Positions 1-8,207 of a stretch of DNA of 14,833 nt are shown here, piece after piece. The stretch's first letter is position 1. The number at the start of each line of letters is the position of its first letter. The stretch covers positions 1 through 14,833 of the forward strand of contig JASHRE010000523.1 in NCBI GenBank assembly GCA_030037515.1. The letters are read 5' to 3'. A program made the translations under genes and the position numbers. The notes under the pieces are model-generated. The model had not been told where the DNA came from and did not search any database. It saw nothing but the letters and a program-made list of their open reading frames with translations. This stretch comes from Candidatus Sulfotelmatobacter sp. (GTDB lineage Bacteria > Acidobacteriota > Terriglobia > Terriglobales > Acidobacteriaceae).

Positions 1-39
1 ACTCACTGACGATACAGACGATGCCCGCAACGCCACAGG

Positions 40-2385
40 TTATTCGGCACGAAGAATGGCCGTGATGTCATATCTGGCGATGCGACTACTGGCGGACCAG
101 ATGGTCGTCGATGCGACAAAAGCGACTAGCAAAATCAGTCCTCCCGACGTTCCCAAACCAATGGGCTTCGCCCCATCGATCAGAGCCTCGAGAAAGCGCC
201 CAGAAAGTTGTGCTCCAGCTATCCCGGGAATCGCGCCGGCCACGGCCAGCAGCAGACCCTGCTGCAATAGCATGCCACGGAGTCGGACCGGAGTTGTGCC
301 CAGAGCTAGCCGCACCCCCATCTCCTGCGTCCTCTGGATGACAGCATAAGAAACGATGCCATAGATGCCGATCACCGCTAGCAGGAGAGTGAATCCGGCA
401 AAGGCCCACACAGCGGTGCGGTAGAACTTTGGCCCAGCAAAGATCTCGTCGAGTCGCCGCTCCATAGTTTTCGCACCGAATACAGGAACCTGTGGATCTA
501 CCGACTGGATAACGTCACGGACTTCAGCAAGGTCGTCTTCTGCCCGGCCATCCACGCGCGCGACAAAGGTCGAGAAAAAGCTGCCTGGGCTTGTCGACGG
601 TATGAATACCTCATTCCCGTGCGCAGTCGTGGGATCGGTCTCGTACTCCATGCCCTTCACCACGCCTACGATTTTCCAACTCTCACTTTCATTCGTGAGC
701 CGATGACCTATAGCGTCCTGAGGTGCGCCGAATCCGGCTGCGAATCGCTGATTGACTACCGCGACTCTCGCCCCAGAGTGGACTTCCGCATCCGTAAACT
801 CCCGACCGTACAGAATTCTCGTTCCCATTGTCTGAAAGTACTCTGCCATGACCGGAATCATCATGGAACTGCGCGCAGCTGGACGTCCATCAAGCCCAAA
901 CGGTCCTCCGACAAATGCTGATGCGTACAGGGGAAGAAATTCTGTCGCACTTGCGGCACGAACTCTGGGAAGGCGTCGAATCCGGTCCAATACCTGCTCG
1001 AAGTAAGGAAGCTCCCCCTTGTCCAGTTGGTGCGTGGTTCCGTCCAGAGAAACGTTCACTGTGACGACTTCTCTCACATCATAGCCGCGGTCGATTTTCA
1101 TCAGGTCAACGAATGCCCGACCGAGCGAAACCGATCCTGCAAGAAGAATCATGGTAAGCGCAACCTGTGTGCCGACCAAGATTTCGCGAACTAGTCGTGA
1201 GCCATGGGGCCGACTGGAACTGCGTCTTCCCAAGGCGCCGAATCGGACCAGATATAAGGATGGCAACATGCTGAATATCAAAGCGGTCACGAGGGAGACC
1301 GCCACTGTGAACGCTAGAACACGTGCATCAAGGATTGAATAAGATTGTGCTACGAGATTTGGGGGCTCGACCTTCGCCGCAAGCGAGGTTGTCCAATAGG
1401 CGATAACCAATCCGGCTAGAGTTGCCACGAACGAAAGCAGCAGGCCCTCGGTGAACAACTGTCGTGCTATGCGGCCGCCACTTGCTCCCAGGGCGGAGCG
1501 TATGGAAAATTCAGAGATACGATCGGCGTTACGAGCGGTCAGAATGTTTGCGAGATTCGTGCATGCAATGAGCAGAACCAATACCGCCGCGCCCATAAAC
1601 ATGAGCGAAGCATTCTTCGCAGGGCCGGCAAGCGCATCCTGAAGCGATGTGATGCTCGGATGCAAATCGTCTGGGCCTTCTTGTATTGGCGACAAACGCT
1701 TCGCCTCTACAACAAAGCTGGCGCGTGCTTGGGCCCACGAAACACCGGGCTTGAGCCTTGCGACTGTCTCCCAACCGTTGTTACCGGGGCTAAACGCTGC
1801 TGGTTTCCAGAGGACAGCTCCGTGCGGAAAATCAAATCCCGGCGGGGCAACGCCAATGACCGTAAATGGATTTCCGTCGAGTCGAATGGTGGCGCCCAGA
1901 ACTCTTGCATCAGCACCGAAGAGCTGCTGCCACAGACCATAACTGATCACCGCATTGCGCCCGGGCAAACCCCAACCCGTTCCGTCCACCTCGTCTTCCG
2001 GGGCAAAGCCACGTCCTAAGATCGGCTGTGTGCCGAGCACGGAGAAGACGTTCCACGACGTCTGGGCAACGTGCACGCGGCTCGCGACGCGTGTAGCGCC
2101 GAGGTTCACATCGAATTCCTCAAATAAAGCCGCATCAGCGAGATATTTGCTCCGCTCACTCCACTCATGAAACTGCCTTGCGCTATCGTGTGGCGGAATG
2201 AACTCATGTACAAGGGCCAGACGGTCCGGCTCGCGAAACGGAAGGGAGCGCAGGAGCAATGCGCTGACAACACTGAAAACACCCGTGTTTGCGCCGATGC
2301 CAATGGCGAGGGCAGCGATGGCAAATCCGGTCTGCCACGGCCTGACCGCCCAGAGCTTCAGTGCGTACCGCACGTCCTGAAACAT
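40..2385 (-). CDS. ADOP-type orphan ABC permease (MacB/FtsX fold, duplicated)
   Basis: A 781-residue inner-membrane protein with the doubled permease plan of acidobacterial orphan permeases. It has a first transmembrane helix (about 17-45), a MacB-like periplasmic domain (about 50-255), and an FtsX core with helices near 262-285, 312-334 and 355-380. The plan then repeats: a helix near 400-422, a second periplasmic domain (about 430-650), and helices near 657-680, 706-728 and 748-766. The motifs IACTNLANILTARNADR and IGIYGIVSYAVIQRTQEMGVR are typical of FtsX/MacB cores. Its length fits the family (about 780-880). I chose the ATG at 2385 because MFQDVRYALKLW is the usual family beginning; an upstream TTG at 2460 would add 25 unlikely residues. 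No ATP-binding subunit lies beside it, as is common for this family. Substrate unknown; export of small molecules or peptides, or an envelope role, is inferred. A remnant of a related gene lies at 9304-9665. Confidence 0.93.
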   Translation of the reverse strand: MFQDVRYALKLWAVRPWQTGFAIAALAIGIGANTGVFSVVSALLLRSLPFREPDRLALVHEFIPPHDSARQFHEWSERSKYLADAALFEEFDVNLGATRVASRVHVAQTSWNVFSVLGTQPILGRGFAPEDEVDGTGWGLPGRNAVISYGLWQQLFGADARVLGATIRLDGNPFTVIGVAPPGFDFPHGAVLWKPAAFSPGNNGWETVARLKPGVSWAQARASFVVEAKRLSPIQEGPDDLHPSITSLQDALAGPAKNASLMFMGAAVLVLLIACTNLANILTARNADRISEFSIRSALGASGGRIARQLFTEGLLLSFVATLAGLVIAYWTTSLAAKVEPPNLVAQSYSILDARVLAFTVAVSLVTALIFSMLPSLYLVRFGALGRRSSSRPHGSRLVREILVGTQVALTMILLAGSVSLGRAFVDLMKIDRGYDVREVVTVNVSLDGTTHQLDKGELPYFEQVLDRIRRLPRVRAASATEFLPLYASAFVGGPFGLDGRPAARSSMMIPVMAEYFQTMGTRILYGREFTDAEVHSGARVAVVNQRFAAGFGAPQDAIGHRLTNESESWKIVGVVKGMEYETDPTTAHGNEVFIPSTSPGSFFSTFVARVDGRAEDDLAEVRDVIQSVDPQVPVFGAKTMERRLDEIFAGPKFYRTAVWAFAGFTLLLAVIGIYGIVSYAVIQRTQEMGVRLALGTTPVRLRGMLLQQGLLLAVAGAIPGIAGAQLSGRFLEALIDGAKPIGLGTSGGLILLVAFVASTTIWSASSRIARYDITAILRAE

Positions 2386-2799
2386 CAAGTTAGTATGCTC
2401 TCGATTTGGCTCTGTTGTCGAAGATGCTCGGTTGTCGAAGATAAGGTGGACTGAGGGCAACTAAAGCGACCCATCTTGTGGCATTGCATCTAGTTTCCAT
2501 CGGCAAAAGGATTATGGGACCCCTATCCCGGCGGCAGGTGGAGTGCATTTGCCTGTTTCTTGCTCCACGTCATCGGCCTTCCCCCGTACACTATCGAGGT
2601 CGGCTTTTTTCTTTCTTTTCCCGCGTCTGCCCATCAAAAATGATTCCTTGACGGATCCCCCGAATATTGGCTCCACGTTTGCTGACCATTCAGGTCTTAA
2701 TTGTCTACGAGATGCAGCGTGGAATACCAAGGCTTCCAATTAGCCAACGGCCGGCCTGCGAAGTCTTGGGAATTGAGCAGACACGCGAGCTGAGTTGAC
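2386..2799. other. Intergenic stretch, no convincing gene
   Basis: This 414-base gap separates the permease start from the kinase stop, both on the minus strand. The only short open frame with a possible start is on the minus strand, ATG at 2634 to TAA at 2512 (40 codons). It has a lysine/arginine-rich beginning (MGRRGKRKKKAD) and an AAGGA about 10 bases upstream. I cannot link it to a family and treat it as unproven. No strong hairpin followed by a T-run is seen, so no terminator is called. The permease promoter should lie here, but I could not pick out clear -35/-10 boxes. Confidence 0.4.
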
Positions 2800-4521
2800 T
2801 CAGCGCTCCTGCCACATGGCCATGAGGCGGCGTAGACCTTCACGTGCCTGGACATTGTTCCGGTCGAGCTTCAAAACAAGTCCGTATTCGTAACGCGCCA
2901 AACGATAGTTGCCGCGTGAAGCATAGGAATCGGCCTGCCGCAGCAGATCCGGAACATCGTGACGGCTGAAGCCCTCGACCGTAGAAGGAGAATCCAGAGT
3001 GCGCTTTCGGCTAGGCGGCGGTGACGGTGCAGTTTGCTTATCGCTTCCGCCGTTAGCAACTGGCTGGGGCAATGAATCGTTGATGACAGCGTGGACGGTG
3101 TCGGGTTGATCGTTGTCGCTGCTTTCGACCGCCTGAACTGAAGCGGTCTGGGATGGATCGACAGCCTTCTGAGGGGTTCCCCCAGGTGACGGCGATACCG
3201 GTACCTCTGATGCGGGTGCCTGTTCACTGGCTGGATGATCGTTTGACACTGCCCTGACTGGCTGCACCGCGGGTGCGGATGTGGTTGAAGTTGCCCGTGC
3301 TTGTGCCAGTGTCGAGGGAGCATCCGTCGCTGCATTCTGAGGCTGGGCAGACGAGACGCTGTGCTGATCATCGGCACCATAAAGCAAACGGGCCGAGTAG
3401 TCACTGAGCTTCCAAACCCCTGAAACCAGTCTTGGCGGGCATTTGCTCACGATTTTGGCAACGAGCGGAGGAAACGCGCCCGTGCCGGAGCGAACGTAGA
3501 AAGCCCAACTCGCCACGGCAATAAGAGACAGAATTGAGGCCGGAATCAGGCGGGGCCAGATTTGCCGTGGAGTTGCTTCGCGTTGAGAGAAACTACGATC
3601 GTTTGCGAGAATTGGCGGCCGATTGGCGACCACGCTGCTTGAGGGAACTGTGGCCGCCAGGTTACGCGGTGCGCCATCGGATTGTTCAAGAAAAGCCTTC
3701 CGCATTTCTTCGCAAGTCTGGAATCGATCCTTGGGATCTTTGGCAAGCGCTTTCCGAATGACTGACTCGACCCCACCGGGAATGGCAGGGTTAATGATCG
3801 ACGGCGCGACGGGATCCTCATTCACAATCTTGTAAAGAGTGGTTACGATATCGCCGGCAAAAGGTTTCTCGCGGGTAAGCAACTCATAGAAAACGGCGCC
3901 CAACGAAAAGATGTCGGCCCGATTATCGACCTTCTTGCCCCCAATCTGCTCGGGAGCCATGTAACCCGGTGTCCCGATTGTCAATCCAGTCTGCGTGAGC
4001 GAGGCGTTTTCGATCTTGGCAATCCCAAAGTCCAGGACCTTGATGATCCCTTGCTCGGTCACCATCAGGTTGGCCGGTTTCAGGTCGCGGTGAATCACAC
4101 CACGGGCATGTGCAAAACCGACCGCCGCCAGTATCTGGTCGGCCCACGAGAGGAGCGTTGCCAGCGAAGGCACCCCAACCTCCAATAGTTTGGCCAGGGT
4201 GACCCCTTGGACGAACTGCATGCTCAAATAAACGGCACCGTTTCCCTCGCCAACATCGTAGACCGTAATGATATTGGGATGATCAAGTCCGCCGGCGGCC
4301 TTGGCTTCTTGCTTGAGCCTTTCGATCATTTGCGCGCGATCGGGCGCATGATCGTCGATCAAAATAGTCTTGAGCGCGACGGTCCGGCCGATTACGGGAT
4401 CGAATGCTTTGTAGACTGCTCCCATGGCACCGCGTCCGAGTTCCTCCTGGATCTGGTAGCGGCTGATGGCAACAGATCCCTGTTGCTCGAGCTGGCTATT
4501 CGATGGCTCTGGCGATTCCAT
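2800..4521 (-). CDS. Membrane-anchored eukaryotic-like Ser/Thr protein kinase
   Basis: A 573-residue protein kinase of the Hanks/PknB type. The catalytic domain spans about residues 20-280: glycine-rich loop GRGAMG at 29-34, ATP-anchoring lysine K51 (VALK), catalytic loop HRDLKPAN at 144-151, DFG at 164-166, and activation segment with Thr/Ser sites ending in GTPGYMAPE (183-191). All key catalytic residues are present, so it should be active. A single membrane helix (about 322-343) follows. Beyond it is an Ala/Pro/Ser/Thr-rich, low-complexity region, presumably outside the cytoplasm, and a TPR-like helical pair (about 520-573: RQADSYASRGNYRLARYEYG). I chose the ATG at 4521 because the kinase fold begins 20 residues later; the frame stays open upstream to 4884, but that extension overlaps the divergent gene and has no domain character. 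It is transcribed divergently from the exported protein at 4693, and an FHA protein lies further on. Its substrates are unknown; the FHA protein is a natural candidate partner. Confidence 0.95.
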   Translation of the reverse strand: MESPEPSNSQLEQQGSVAISRYQIQEELGRGAMGAVYKAFDPVIGRTVALKTILIDDHAPDRAQMIERLKQEAKAAGGLDHPNIITVYDVGEGNGAVYLSMQFVQGVTLAKLLEVGVPSLATLLSWADQILAAVGFAHARGVIHRDLKPANLMVTEQGIIKVLDFGIAKIENASLTQTGLTIGTPGYMAPEQIGGKKVDNRADIFSLGAVFYELLTREKPFAGDIVTTLYKIVNEDPVAPSIINPAIPGGVESVIRKALAKDPKDRFQTCEEMRKAFLEQSDGAPRNLAATVPSSSVVANRPPILANDRSFSQREATPRQIWPRLIPASILSLIAVASWAFYVRSGTGAFPPLVAKIVSKCPPRLVSGVWKLSDYSARLLYGADDQHSVSSAQPQNAATDAPSTLAQARATSTTSAPAVQPVRAVSNDHPASEQAPASEVPVSPSPGGTPQKAVDPSQTASVQAVESSDNDQPDTVHAVINDSLPQPVANGGSDKQTAPSPPPSRKRTLDSPSTVEGFSRHDVPDLLRQADSYASRGNYRLARYEYGLVLKLDRNNVQAREGLRRLMAMWQER

Positions 4522-4692
4522 GAGAAATCTCGAATGGACCGTCCCCGTAAATGTGTAGAAACGCGCGCAGTTATCGGGTAATGCGCGCTTCCATCTTGAT
4601 CTTAGCCCCATCAAGTTGTGCTTCCCAGTTACTTTAGTCTTCAGATTGGCCGTCGTTGCTGTTACAAGCGTTCCTTTCCTGCGAGAAAATGA
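4522..4692. promoter_or_regulatory. Divergent intergenic region with two inverted repeats
   Basis: These 171 bases separate the kinase start (-) from the exported-protein start (+) and must hold both promoters unless the starts are misplaced. Two short perfect inverted repeats are visible: GCGCGC at 4563-4568 and 4583-4588 (14-base spacer), and CTTGAT at 4595-4600 with ATCAAG at 4610-4615 (9-base spacer). Either could be an operator for joint control of both genes. I could not identify confident -35/-10 boxes, and neither gene has a strong Shine-Dalgarno sequence. Confidence 0.4.
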
Positions 4693-7434
4693 GTGTTCCG
4701 AAATTTTATGAAGTGGTGCAAGCTCATTTCTTTCCCCTTCCGCTCCAGCCGGCTGAGCCAACGGGTTCGTCTTGAACGCTGCTGCGTTGCTGTTGCCTTG
4801 GTGTTTCTCGGCTTGGAAGCTTCGATCACGACTTACGCCAAAGATGCCCCACTTACTGCCGTGGTTTTGTTCGACGGCCCTCAAGGCGCGGGGTATGTGC
4901 AGATCACGGATGCAGAACTGAACGGAAAGACCGAAGTCCGCAGCTGTTACGGCATTTCAAAGCTCGACAAGAATTCTTACAACGGGCTCCCACGCGCGTC
5001 CCTCATGGGAGCCAGCTCACTTCGGCGTGGGGCAGACGGCGTGCTCCTGCTGACGGCGAATGGCAAGTCCGTCTGTGTTGTCCCCAGCAATCTAAAATTC
5101 GAGCACAGCGTTGAGCTCACGCCGGCGGAAGCGGCCGAACAAGCGGTGATTCGAGGCATGCCTGTTTCCTCATCGCCTCGCGATGCGGCAATCCCGGCAT
5201 TCAAGACCGGGGTGCAGCTGGTTTTTATCGCGGCCCCGGACCCTGAATTGGCTGAGTTCCTGCGGACGCAACGAGCGAATACCCTCAGAGACTGGCAGAA
5301 TTTTCTCAATCGGTATCCCTCCTCCTCACGCCGGGAATTCGTACAAAACGCCATTGCGGGATTTCATCAGCTAGCCGCCGAAGCTGCTTTTGCGCAGTAT
5401 CAGAGTACCGGCAGCACCAAAACGCGGGACATCGCCATGTTGCGGCAGGCTTACTTGGAGGCAGAGGCCGCGAGTGATGCCTCTCCCGGTTTCAAACCGA
5501 GTGCAGAGTTTATCGACAGCATCGGTCGAGAGTTGGACAATTTGGCGCGAGCCGATCAGACGCGCCTGCAGGCCTACCGACAAGCTCTGCAAGACCATAC
5601 GCCGGGATATTCGCAACTGTCGGCCGCTAAGCAGCACGTAGAGCGGCTGCTGGAAGTGCGGCCAGATTACGCTCCGTTGCTTAGTCTCCACCGCGAGATC
5701 GCGGCCGAGCAGCGAAAGCTGGAAACCACCATCGTGAACGCCCAGGTGTTGGCCGTGGAAGGGCGCTACGATCAGGCATTTAACTCGCTTGGCCCTTACG
5801 CTGCATTTGCTTCCGAAATGGCTCGTATCGACGGCGTAATCAACGCCGCATTTAAGTACCATTACGAGAATGGACAAAAGTTGGCGGCTCACGAGGAGTG
5901 GGAAAAAGCTGGACTGGAGTTTAGCAAGGCCGCGAGCATCCGGCCCGACCGCAAGGAAGCGGAAGCAGCCGCCGATAATGCCTCGACGCAACTGGAAACC
6001 CAACGGGATCACGAAGCTGCGAACGCCGCGGTTCTTCAGAGCGATGAGTACGCGCAGAAGCATCAGATTGTCGAAGCCTACAATGTGCTAGCCGACTTAC
6101 CGGAGAAGCAGCGCGCACTGGTAACTTCGCAACTGGCAGCGTTGTCACACGATTATCTCGGCGCCGCCGTGCGACAAGCGCAGAAACTCCAGCAGTCGCA
6201 CGTTCCCATTAAGAACGCGACCGACGAGAGTGCCGCACTTGAGGCCTATGTTCTGTGCGATCGCGCCAGTTCGTTGGCGGATGACCCGGCGATTACCGTA
6301 AAACGCGATTTCCTTTCCGACAAGATCAGCGATTATTACCTCGACCAGGCCAATCGATATCTACAGAAGCCCAATGGATCCGGAGCCGGTCTTGGCTTTC
6401 TCTACCTGAAACAAGCCGTGCGTTACGGGATTACCAATGCCGACAATCTGAAAGCAGAGAGGGCCCGCTACGAGCCCATCTACGAGCGGCGAGCCCAGCT
6501 TTCGGTCGGAATTGCCTTGGGCGATCAGACCTCTCGCCGCGATAGCCACGGTTTCGCCGACCAATTAGCGGACGCGATCACCAGCGCACTCGATTCCTCC
6601 GGAATGCCAATTTCGGTTGTGCGGAATCCCTCGGAGATTGAGGTCTCCCTGCAGCCGCACTTCATGCTCGTGGGACAAGTTCTGGAGCACCGCGTGGTCA
6701 AAAACGAGAGTCTGGAGGCTCCCGAATCGAAATACCGAGCCGGCACGCACGAGACCGAGAGTCCAACTTGGCTCGAAACTGAGAGCGATTATGAATCTGC
6801 TCAAAAGCGGTTGAGCTCTGCGCAACTGGCACTGGACGACGCCCAAGCCCAACACAAAAAGAAGCAGGTCGTCGCCGATGCTGCTGACGCGGTCGACCAG
6901 GCGCAGAACAGCGTCGATGAGTTGCGGCATAAATTGGACGCGACCGAACAGAGCCGCGTGGAGATTGTGATTCAGTCGTATCACTACAAAAAGAAGACTA
7001 TTGATCTGACAGCGTCGGCGGAGATCCAGTTCCAGTTCCGCGACCGGGCGGGTAATTTTGTCGGAGAATCTGCCGATGTTCGTAAGGACAAGCATAGCGC
7101 CACAGTGGTTGTGCAAGACGTCAAAGCCGAGGACACAGAAGGAATCACGAACCGGGGCGTGGAACCCGACGGGGCTCAGTTACTGACGGACCTTGAAATT
7201 GATGCGCGTAACTCCTTGGTCGCAGCGGTGCGACAAAAAGCCGCGGAACTGCCGGCAAGTGTCCTGCAGGCGGCGCGAGCGCTGACGCAAAAAGGCGACA
7301 CCGAAGGTGCCGGCGAGTTGTACGTGTTGTACTTGAATTCAACTCCTCCCGGCGTATCTCCAGATCGCGACGAGGCAGTCAAGTTTCTTCACGAGCAGTT
7401 CAATCTCCCGGTGTCGGCAGATGCCCGGTTGTGA
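4693..7434 (+). CDS. Large exported helical-repeat / coiled-coil protein, unknown function
   Basis: A 913-residue protein that I do not recognise as a named family. It begins with an unusually long basic stretch followed by a hydrophobic segment (about 28-49, CCVAVALVFLGLEASITTYA), so it is exported or anchored. Residues 50-160 look beta-rich. Residues 185-600 are almost wholly helical with TPR-like pairs (for example near 340-440: EWEKAGLEFSKAASIRPDR), and Ala is very abundant. Residues 600-670 read as an alpha/beta unit (VGIALGDQT, FADQLADAITSALDSSG, LVGQVLEHRV). A charged coiled coil (about 696-758) interrupts it, and beta strands resume (about 755-812). A last TPR-like pair ends the protein. 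The GTG at 4693 or ATG at 4708 could be the start; neither has a good ribosome site. It is divergent from the kinase gene and lies upstream of the FHA gene on the same strand. A periplasmic scaffold or envelope role tied to the kinase is inferred only. Confidence 0.88.
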   Translation: MFRNFMKWCKLISFPFRSSRLSQRVRLERCCVAVALVFLGLEASITTYAKDAPLTAVVLFDGPQGAGYVQITDAELNGKTEVRSCYGISKLDKNSYNGLPRASLMGASSLRRGADGVLLLTANGKSVCVVPSNLKFEHSVELTPAEAAEQAVIRGMPVSSSPRDAAIPAFKTGVQLVFIAAPDPELAEFLRTQRANTLRDWQNFLNRYPSSSRREFVQNAIAGFHQLAAEAAFAQYQSTGSTKTRDIAMLRQAYLEAEAASDASPGFKPSAEFIDSIGRELDNLARADQTRLQAYRQALQDHTPGYSQLSAAKQHVERLLEVRPDYAPLLSLHREIAAEQRKLETTIVNAQVLAVEGRYDQAFNSLGPYAAFASEMARIDGVINAAFKYHYENGQKLAAHEEWEKAGLEFSKAASIRPDRKEAEAAADNASTQLETQRDHEAANAAVLQSDEYAQKHQIVEAYNVLADLPEKQRALVTSQLAALSHDYLGAAVRQAQKLQQSHVPIKNATDESAALEAYVLCDRASSLADDPAITVKRDFLSDKISDYYLDQANRYLQKPNGSGAGLGFLYLKQAVRYGITNADNLKAERARYEPIYERRAQLSVGIALGDQTSRRDSHGFADQLADAITSALDSSGMPISVVRNPSEIEVSLQPHFMLVGQVLEHRVVKNESLEAPESKYRAGTHETESPTWLETESDYESAQKRLSSAQLALDDAQAQHKKKQVVADAADAVDQAQNSVDELRHKLDATEQSRVEIVIQSYHYKKKTIDLTASAEIQFQFRDRAGNFVGESADVRKDKHSATVVVQDVKAEDTEGITNRGVEPDGAQLLTDLEIDARNSLVAAVRQKAAELPASVLQAARALTQKGDTEGAGELYVLYLNSTPPGVSPDRDEAVKFLHEQFNLPVSADARL

Positions 7435-7547
7435 AGGGCGATCGAATGATTTTTTCTTGCCGATCGAGGGCTACTCGAAGAATCCGTGAATGGTTGCATT
7501 GTGCCCGCGAAAAGACGGCATCCACAGTTCGGTGGGAAGGAAGACGT

Positions 7548-7947
7548 ATGGCGGAGATTCTACAGAAGAAACCTGAGCTTTCGTCTCGTCTGCAGAGGAC
7601 CACCCAAGAGCTGAAGAGCACGCAAAACTTCGGTAAAGACCGGAATGATCGATGTGAAGTTCTCATGGAGTTCCGGACCGCCGCCGAACGGGCTCGCCAA
7701 GCCGGTGCGGCCGTATAGCAACGGCTGGATGCGCAAGGGTGAGGGAGGCGATGGCCATCCTTACAAGCTGAAGGAGCAAGTAATTCAACAGCCACTTGAA
7801 ATGACCACTTAGCTGGTCAAGGACGTAACAGTAGTCCTCGAAAGCCTCGATGTAGACGTCGACACACCCGGCCTTGCGTCCCTCAACGATGCCGTGCGCA
7901 ACCTCTCCGAGCGTTTCGAAACTGTTCCCTCGTTAGTCTCTGCGTAA
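7548..7947 (+). pseudogene. Probable broken small gene (one frameshift, one nonsense codon)
   Basis: An ATG at 7548 has a strong ribosome site (GGGAAGG, ending 7 bases before it) and opens a 56-residue frame (MAEILQKKPELSSRLQ...) that stops at 7716-7718. From about 7615 the next frame (+1) reads as better protein: ATG at 7645, MIDVKFSWSSGPPPNGL, then PYSNGWMRKGEGGDGHPYKL, a TAG at 7810-7812, and the same frame continuing for 44 sense codons (LVKDVTVVLESLDVDVDTPG...) to TAA at 7945. The codons after the TAG keep mostly G or C in third position, as expected for coding DNA here. The simplest reading is one gene of about 130 codons with a frameshift near 7615-7645 and a nonsense codon. No family recognised. 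It lies between the exported-protein gene and the FHA gene, same strand. Chance open frames remain possible. Confidence 0.4.
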
Positions 7948-8207
7948 GTATGTGCTTTCCTGAAAGTTTCCAGTCTTGGGGAGATTGAGCCGGACACTAG
8001 TTACGGTGTCCTAATGGGAGAGCGTTTGAGCTTGCGCTGGCGCTGAAAGTTTGTATTTGGCGGCAATAGGAGTCGAGTACCTTAGTACTCTTCCCCCGGA
8101 TGACTTGAGGCGCAGAATAGATTGTGGGCTTTCGGTGGGGTCGCCAGAAAAGCCTTTCTCTACAGTACAGAATTGCTCTCGTAGATCACACATTTTGGAG
8201 CCGTGCC
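7948..8207 (+). promoter_or_regulatory. Upstream region of the FHA gene, two inverted repeats
   Basis: No gene is seen in these 260 bases. Two perfect 6-base inverted repeats occur: GGACAC (7992-7997) with GTGTCC (8006-8011), and GAGTAC (8075-8080) with GTACTC (8085-8090) around a 4-base loop. Neither is followed by a T-run, so they are not classic terminators; operator or leader-hairpin roles are possible. GGAG at 8197-8200 is the ribosome site for the ATG at 8208. Confidence 0.4.

Noticed and set aside
2512..2739. 75-codon minus-strand frame between permease and kinase
   Set aside because: It starts only at TTG; the shorter ATG version (2634) has a Lys/Arg-rich beginning and no recognisable family.
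4522..4884. N-terminal extension of the kinase open frame (121 codons)
   Set aside because: It overlaps the start of the divergent gene, has no domain character, and the kinase fold begins just after the ATG at 4521.
5371..6063. 230-codon minus-strand frame inside the exported-protein gene
   Set aside because: It is antisense to a continuous 913-residue frame and shows no domain.
6565..7116. 183-codon minus-strand frame inside the exported-protein gene
   Set aside because: Antisense shadow; the plus-strand coding is convincing throughout.
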